64,000 nt of DNA, taken from Rossellomorea sp. BNER (lineage in GTDB: Bacteria > Bacillota > Bacilli > Bacillales > Bacillaceae_B). The stretch is from positions 143,566-207,565 of the forward strand of contig JANAVG010000009.1 of the NCBI GenBank assembly GCA_024213275.1, read 5' to 3'. The position numbers and the translations under genes are program-made. Below are positions 60,894 through 64,000 of this stretch, in pieces. Position 1 is the stretch's first letter; the number at the start of each line of letters is the position of its first letter. Under the pieces are notes generated by a model that worked only from the letters and a program-made list of their open reading frames with translations, did not search any database and was not told the DNA's origin.

Positions 60894-60913
60894 ATTGTGA
60901 ATTACTTCACAAT
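60894..60913. promoter_or_regulatory. Perfect Rex-type operator
   Basis: ATTGTGAATTACTTCACAAT fits the Rex consensus TTGTGAANNNNTTCACAA exactly, 21 bases upstream of the frameshifted membrane gene. Rex senses the NADH/NAD ratio. Confidence 0.7.
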
Positions 60914-61357
60914 TATTATAGCATCAAAAGGAAATGATTCCTACAATTACTATAAAAAACAAAATCCGCTCTTAGACTATAATAATACAATCATCATTTC
61001 CATATAATCTGTACTGTTTTGCATATTTCCAGTTATTTTAAATTTACTTAATTTGAAGTCTTATTCCATTATCTGGACCTATACATAAAGAAAAGAGCAC
61101 GATTCTTGCTCCAGAATTGCACCCTATTCTTGAAGACTACAAACTCGGTTAACTATTACTGGTTGAAAGACAATATAATAAAAAGAGACGCTATGAAATT
61201 CCAAATAGTTCAATGGGCTAACGATACATATTCCACGTAAACCACCCATTTTCTTAACTTTGTGGTAACGTATGTGATGTCAAGAGCTAGCTGGGCGGTT
61301 CCCACTTGGAAAAGTATAACTTAACCAATCATACGTATTTCGCCATATTTTCTATGT
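60914..61357. other. Intergenic region with dispersed repeat copy C
   Basis: About 440 bases holding the repeat at 61087-61140. A leftward stretch at 61200-61320 gives a coding-like fragment (VGTAQLALDITYVTTKLRK) with no match that I can name. Confidence 0.4.
61087..61140. repeat. Dispersed intergenic repeat, copy C
   Basis: AAAGAGCACGATTCTTGCTC is shared with copy A (the same core except the surroundings), followed by CAGAATTGCACCCTATTCTT. Confidence 0.6.
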
Positions 61358-61807
61358 CTACACACCAAACTGTTTTAAATGATGGTCAAGGTGCTTGTAA
61401 ATTCCTTTCCCCCATTGCTCAGAAGTAAGTTTGCCGAAAAAAGAATGGGGATGAGTTGTACACTTCTCTGGCCCATCATTTTGGAACGTTATGATTTTTT
61501 GTTTCAGTTTTTCTCGTTCTGTTTCAAATTCTTTTTCATCTGTAATCAAAATGGTCGGAATAGTGGACATATTGGGAGCTAACGGCTTGTCATTATAAAA
61601 AATTGGTTTCACAAACTGTCCTATTAAAATTCCCAACCAACCTCTCTGTGGAAAGGAATTTCCCATTGCAATGTCTTGGAACGATGAGCAATGAGCTAAC
61701 ATTTGGGCAACATCCATTTTCCCCCATCTCGCTCGGGAATTTAGGGTTAATTTATCGATACGGTTTAAAATTTCCTCTGTATGCAAATAATTATAAATAT
61801 TTTTCAT
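61358..61807 (-). CDS. DUF1569 domain protein
   Basis: 149 residues. ARWGKMDVAQMLAHCSSFQD (about 29-48) and the later FFGKLTSEQWGKGIYKHLDHH (about 124-144, with paired His) match DUF1569, a DinB-related four-helix fold that may bind a metal with its His residues. The ATG at 61807 has AGGGGG upstream; the longer reading to 61852 does not. It stands alone. Function unknown. Confidence 0.8.
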   Translation of the reverse strand: MKNIYNYLHTEEILNRIDKLTLNSRARWGKMDVAQMLAHCSSFQDIAMGNSFPQRGWLGILIGQFVKPIFYNDKPLAPNMSTIPTILITDEKEFETEREKLKQKIITFQNDGPEKCTTHPHSFFGKLTSEQWGKGIYKHLDHHLKQFGV

Positions 61808-62287
61808 TAGGGCAATCCCCCTGATATTTTTTCTTTTCTTATAAATCAGCACTTTTTCTTAAGATTACCACATTCACTTGCTATGGCTTCTTTTCGATTG
61901 CTTTCTTTTTACCTTTTAAACTACCAAAACATACATAGATTAAATGCCATATACACTTTAAAAAGGTCGACAGAAAAGAAAATAGAACACCTCTTCATTT
62001 TTCGATATTGATTCCGATAGCTCATTTTGGCGGTCACAGTGGCACAAACCAGATTTCTATAAGAAGATTCCTTTTGCTATTCGACAAAACACGGGTCGTC
62101 TCTGTGACGAGAATTATATTTATATATTCCTTTTAGCATTCTACAACTACCGACATATTTCGGGTGCCCACAGTGGTCGACCTTTGAACTCTCTCAAAAA
62201 TAATTTTAAAAAATTTAAATTGAGGGTGTCCACTTCATCCTACTTTTCTCTATATAACTAGCGAAAAGAAAGGGTGGTGCAAAAAAA
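61808..62287. other. Intergenic region before the frameshifted HTH gene
   Basis: About 480 bases. Two short similar segments (TAAAAGGTCGACAGAAAAG near 61960 and the GTGGTCGACC near 62173) were noted, not enough to call operators. No gene was recognised. Confidence 0.35.
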
Positions 62288-63057
62288 ATGAATTTAAAAT
62301 CAGGCAGTATGGAAGGCTTTCAAAAGCACTCACAATTCTCATCTCTAAAGGAATTTAATCATCATATAGAAATGCATCTAGCTATACATAAGCATGAATT
62401 TTCAAAGGGTGAATTAGTAGGACTAAAATGTCTGATCCGTTACTCAGCAAAGTTCCCAGGGGTGTGTAATGCAAAGATTGGAACAATGCTAAAGGCCATT
62501 CATAAAAATACAACGGTAATGGCATCTCACGTTCTACTTTTAAACGTATGATCGGTAAAGCAACAACATTAGGGATCATCACTGTCTATGAAACCGAAAG
62601 AAAGAACGGATCACAGTCAAGTAATCTCTATGTATTTAATCCTTTTCCTAAAAGTGAACCACCCAAAAAGGAAAAATTGAACCACCCTAATAAAACTAAT
62701 AATCTTTCTAAAACTAAACCTAAAGATCTAAATAAACGTAATGAAGAAGCGATCTTGGATCATACATTCTCTAGTGATCATGTTCCCAAATCTTTTGTTA
62801 ATCTTATAAAGTATTTCTTTTCAGAAGCAAAAACCATCGAAGAATATTGGAAGATGACGAGGATTGCTGCTTATCGTAATAATCGAGAGAAAGAAGAAGA
62901 GCTAGTATTGGACATTTCCATTCAATCGTTTAAGCAGATGATTCGGAAGTTGAAGGCGAAGAATGGGGTTAAGAATCCAGTTGCTTATTATTTTGGAATT
63001 TTGAATAGGAAATTTGAGGAGGTTTATTTTGAGGAGTTGTTTGGGATGGGATTTTAG
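62288..63057 (+). pseudogene. HTH protein, replication-initiator-like, frameshifted
   Basis: The first part (62288-62551) reads HKHEFSKGELVGLKCLIRYS and KFPGVCNAKIGTMLKAIHKN. After a one-base shift near 62515 the sequence goes on as GISRSTFKRMIGKATTLGII, then TVYETERKNGSQSSNLYVFN and a charged tail to 63057. Together they form a winged-helix protein of about 255 residues of a type common in Bacillaceae. Without the shift the product ends after 87 residues. GGGTGG precedes the ATG. Neither plasmid nor phage genes adjoin it. Confidence 0.6.
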
Positions 63058-63462
63058 GGAAATGAAGCTAAACGGAGACTTTCTTTTTCTTTATGAAAGA
63101 AGTTATTTAAATTATAAAGCAAAAGTAAAAATAAAAATGTAGTATTACCAGGAATCCATAACAGGTCATTAAGCGACCTTAGTCCTGGTGAATACAGAAT
63201 AACCAAGATTGCTTGCTAGACAAGTGGAGTACATTGGTTTCTTCTTCAGCTTATAGATCCATCTTCGACAAAACTCGAGGCATTTAGATTTAGATTTAAA
63301 GGAATTAGAGTAAGTTGGGTTCCCTACCGTTTCTTTGTATCTTCACCTTCCTTTACTCGCAAATATTTTACAAATAATTCATATAAATGGTATTAAACAC
63401 ATACTTATCGATTGGTAAAATAGACTCATATACAAAATAACGGTTAGAAAGGTTGATCTCTA
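63058..63462. other. Intergenic region before the last gene
   Basis: About 400 bases, AT-rich, containing the promoter of the 63463 gene. Nothing else was recognised. Confidence 0.4.
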
Positions 63463-63792
63463 ATGGAAAACATGGATATTAAAGCAAGCTTTCCAAATGA
63501 AATATCTGAAAAAATGCTATTTGAAACTTTGGTCATCTCTCCTGTTAATGTAAATATTGGGATTTCTATATTTACAGAAAAGAAAAACGGTCATCATGTC
63601 TTACGAATCTTTCAAATGAGACTTTCCGAGGATGAGGTTTATGAAATGATACAAGAACTCGAAGCCTTTGCTTTTCCACTACGCTCCGATTTAGATCAAT
63701 TCCTAGAAAAACTTCTCGAAATGAGTGGGCTTGATATGTTAGTTCTTTTAAACACTTTACAAAAGTCCAATCGTTTATTTACCTTACACTAA
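63463..63792 (+). CDS. Hypothetical protein of 109 residues
   Basis: A mainly helical, acidic protein (DIKASFPNEISEKMLFETLV, then RLSEDEVYEMIQELEAFAF and LLEMSGLDMLVLLNTLQ). AAGGTTGATC precedes the ATG. I do not recognise the family. Confidence 0.5.
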   Translation: MENMDIKASFPNEISEKMLFETLVISPVNVNIGISIFTEKKNGHHVLRIFQMRLSEDEVYEMIQELEAFAFPLRSDLDQFLEKLLEMSGLDMLVLLNTLQKSNRLFTLH

Positions 63793-63823
63793 TCATAAGT
63801 CTATACAGTTCCTTTGATTTATA

Positions 63824-63850
63824 ATGAGGGGAGGTTCCTCCTCCCCTCAT
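63824..63850. terminator. GC-rich hairpin after the last gene
   Basis: ATGAGGGGAGG pairs perfectly with CCTCCCCTCAT across a five-base loop. No T run follows, so it is a strong hairpin but an atypical terminator. Confidence 0.45.
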
Positions 63851-63867
63851 GGTGTTAGTAGTTACTT

Positions 63868-64000
63868 AATTTAGTGGCTTCTATAAACAATGTGGTAATT
63901 GAAACTTCCTTCCTTTGTTTAATTGTTTTTGATAATTTAGATTTGAGCCACTTTTATACAACATGATCACATAAAAAATGAGCCACATGATTTCCAATTC
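63868..64000. mobile_element. Possible IS21-type end at the window edge
   Basis: TGAGCCAC occurs at 63944 and 63979, 35 bases apart, and a related AGTGGCTT at 63873. IS21 elements carry repeated short motifs at their ends. The window stops before any transposase, so this is a guess. Confidence 0.25.

Overview
The window reads as chromosomal DNA of a low-GC, endospore-forming-type Bacillaceae (Bacillus, Neobacillus, Peribacillus or Mesobacillus-like). The basis is a strong AGGAGG ribosome-binding sequence before most genes, frequent TTG/GTG starts, catabolite (cre), CodY, Zur and Rex-type operators of the Bacillus kind, and families typical of that group (CtaB, TrmB, DeoD, FolE2, BrnQ, PadR/DUF1048, DUF3231, DUF1796). 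No rRNA, tRNA, CRISPR array or complete insertion sequence was seen.

Layout. 0-5.3 kb: heme O synthase, a nucleoside transporter, a TrmB regulator, purine nucleoside phosphorylase and a small membrane protein. 5.4-9.7 kb: two diverging transcription units, each headed by a Zur-box-like palindrome. Leftward lie a broken zinc-free S14 ribosomal protein gene, a 2Fe-2S ferredoxin-like protein, a SufU-like scaffold and an MBL hydrolase. Rightward lie a dCTP deaminase and FolE2. This looks like a zinc-sparing island. 9.7-15 kb: a second MBL hydrolase, an MFS transporter, a decayed isoaspartyl dipeptidase and small hypothetical genes. 15.2-19.7 kb: an argininosuccinate-lyase-like enzyme, an NhaC-type antiporter and a regulator, probably one catabolic unit.

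20-29.9 kb is a malonate-use operon: GntR/FCD regulator, MdcH, MdcA, MdcB, MdcC, a fused MdcD-MdcE, MdcG, then an M20 peptidase and an AbgT transporter. The GTCGAC-centred palindrome before the regulator recurs three times before an unusual Nramp-like transporter and amidase (38.7-41.6 kb), so the two loci may form one regulon feeding malonate or amides of it into acetyl units. Between them (32-38.4 kb) sits a glycan locus: an AraC regulator fused to a GH39-like domain, a GH3 glycosidase behind two cre sites, and a lone PTS EIIC.

42.6-64 kb is more mixed: gamma-glutamyltransferase, a DUF1796 putative peptidase, DinB and CGNR proteins back to back across a 36-bp palindrome, a GNAT enzyme, a PadR/DUF1048 cluster with one broken paralogue, BrnQ with a CodY box and a repeat array shared with a divergent GntR gene, a serine hydrolase, a flavin reductase, a SIS protein, an alpha/beta hydrolase, a frameshifted membrane/DUF6843 gene behind a perfect Rex-type operator, and a frameshifted HTH gene.

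Gene decay is common: rpsN2, iadA, a regulator remnant, an epimerase tail, OsmC and LtrA fragments, DUF1048, an aldolase tail, DUF6843 and the HTH gene. Some single-base shifts lie in homopolymers and could be sequencing errors; the nonsense codons and truncations could not. All assignments come from reading the sequence; no database search was run.
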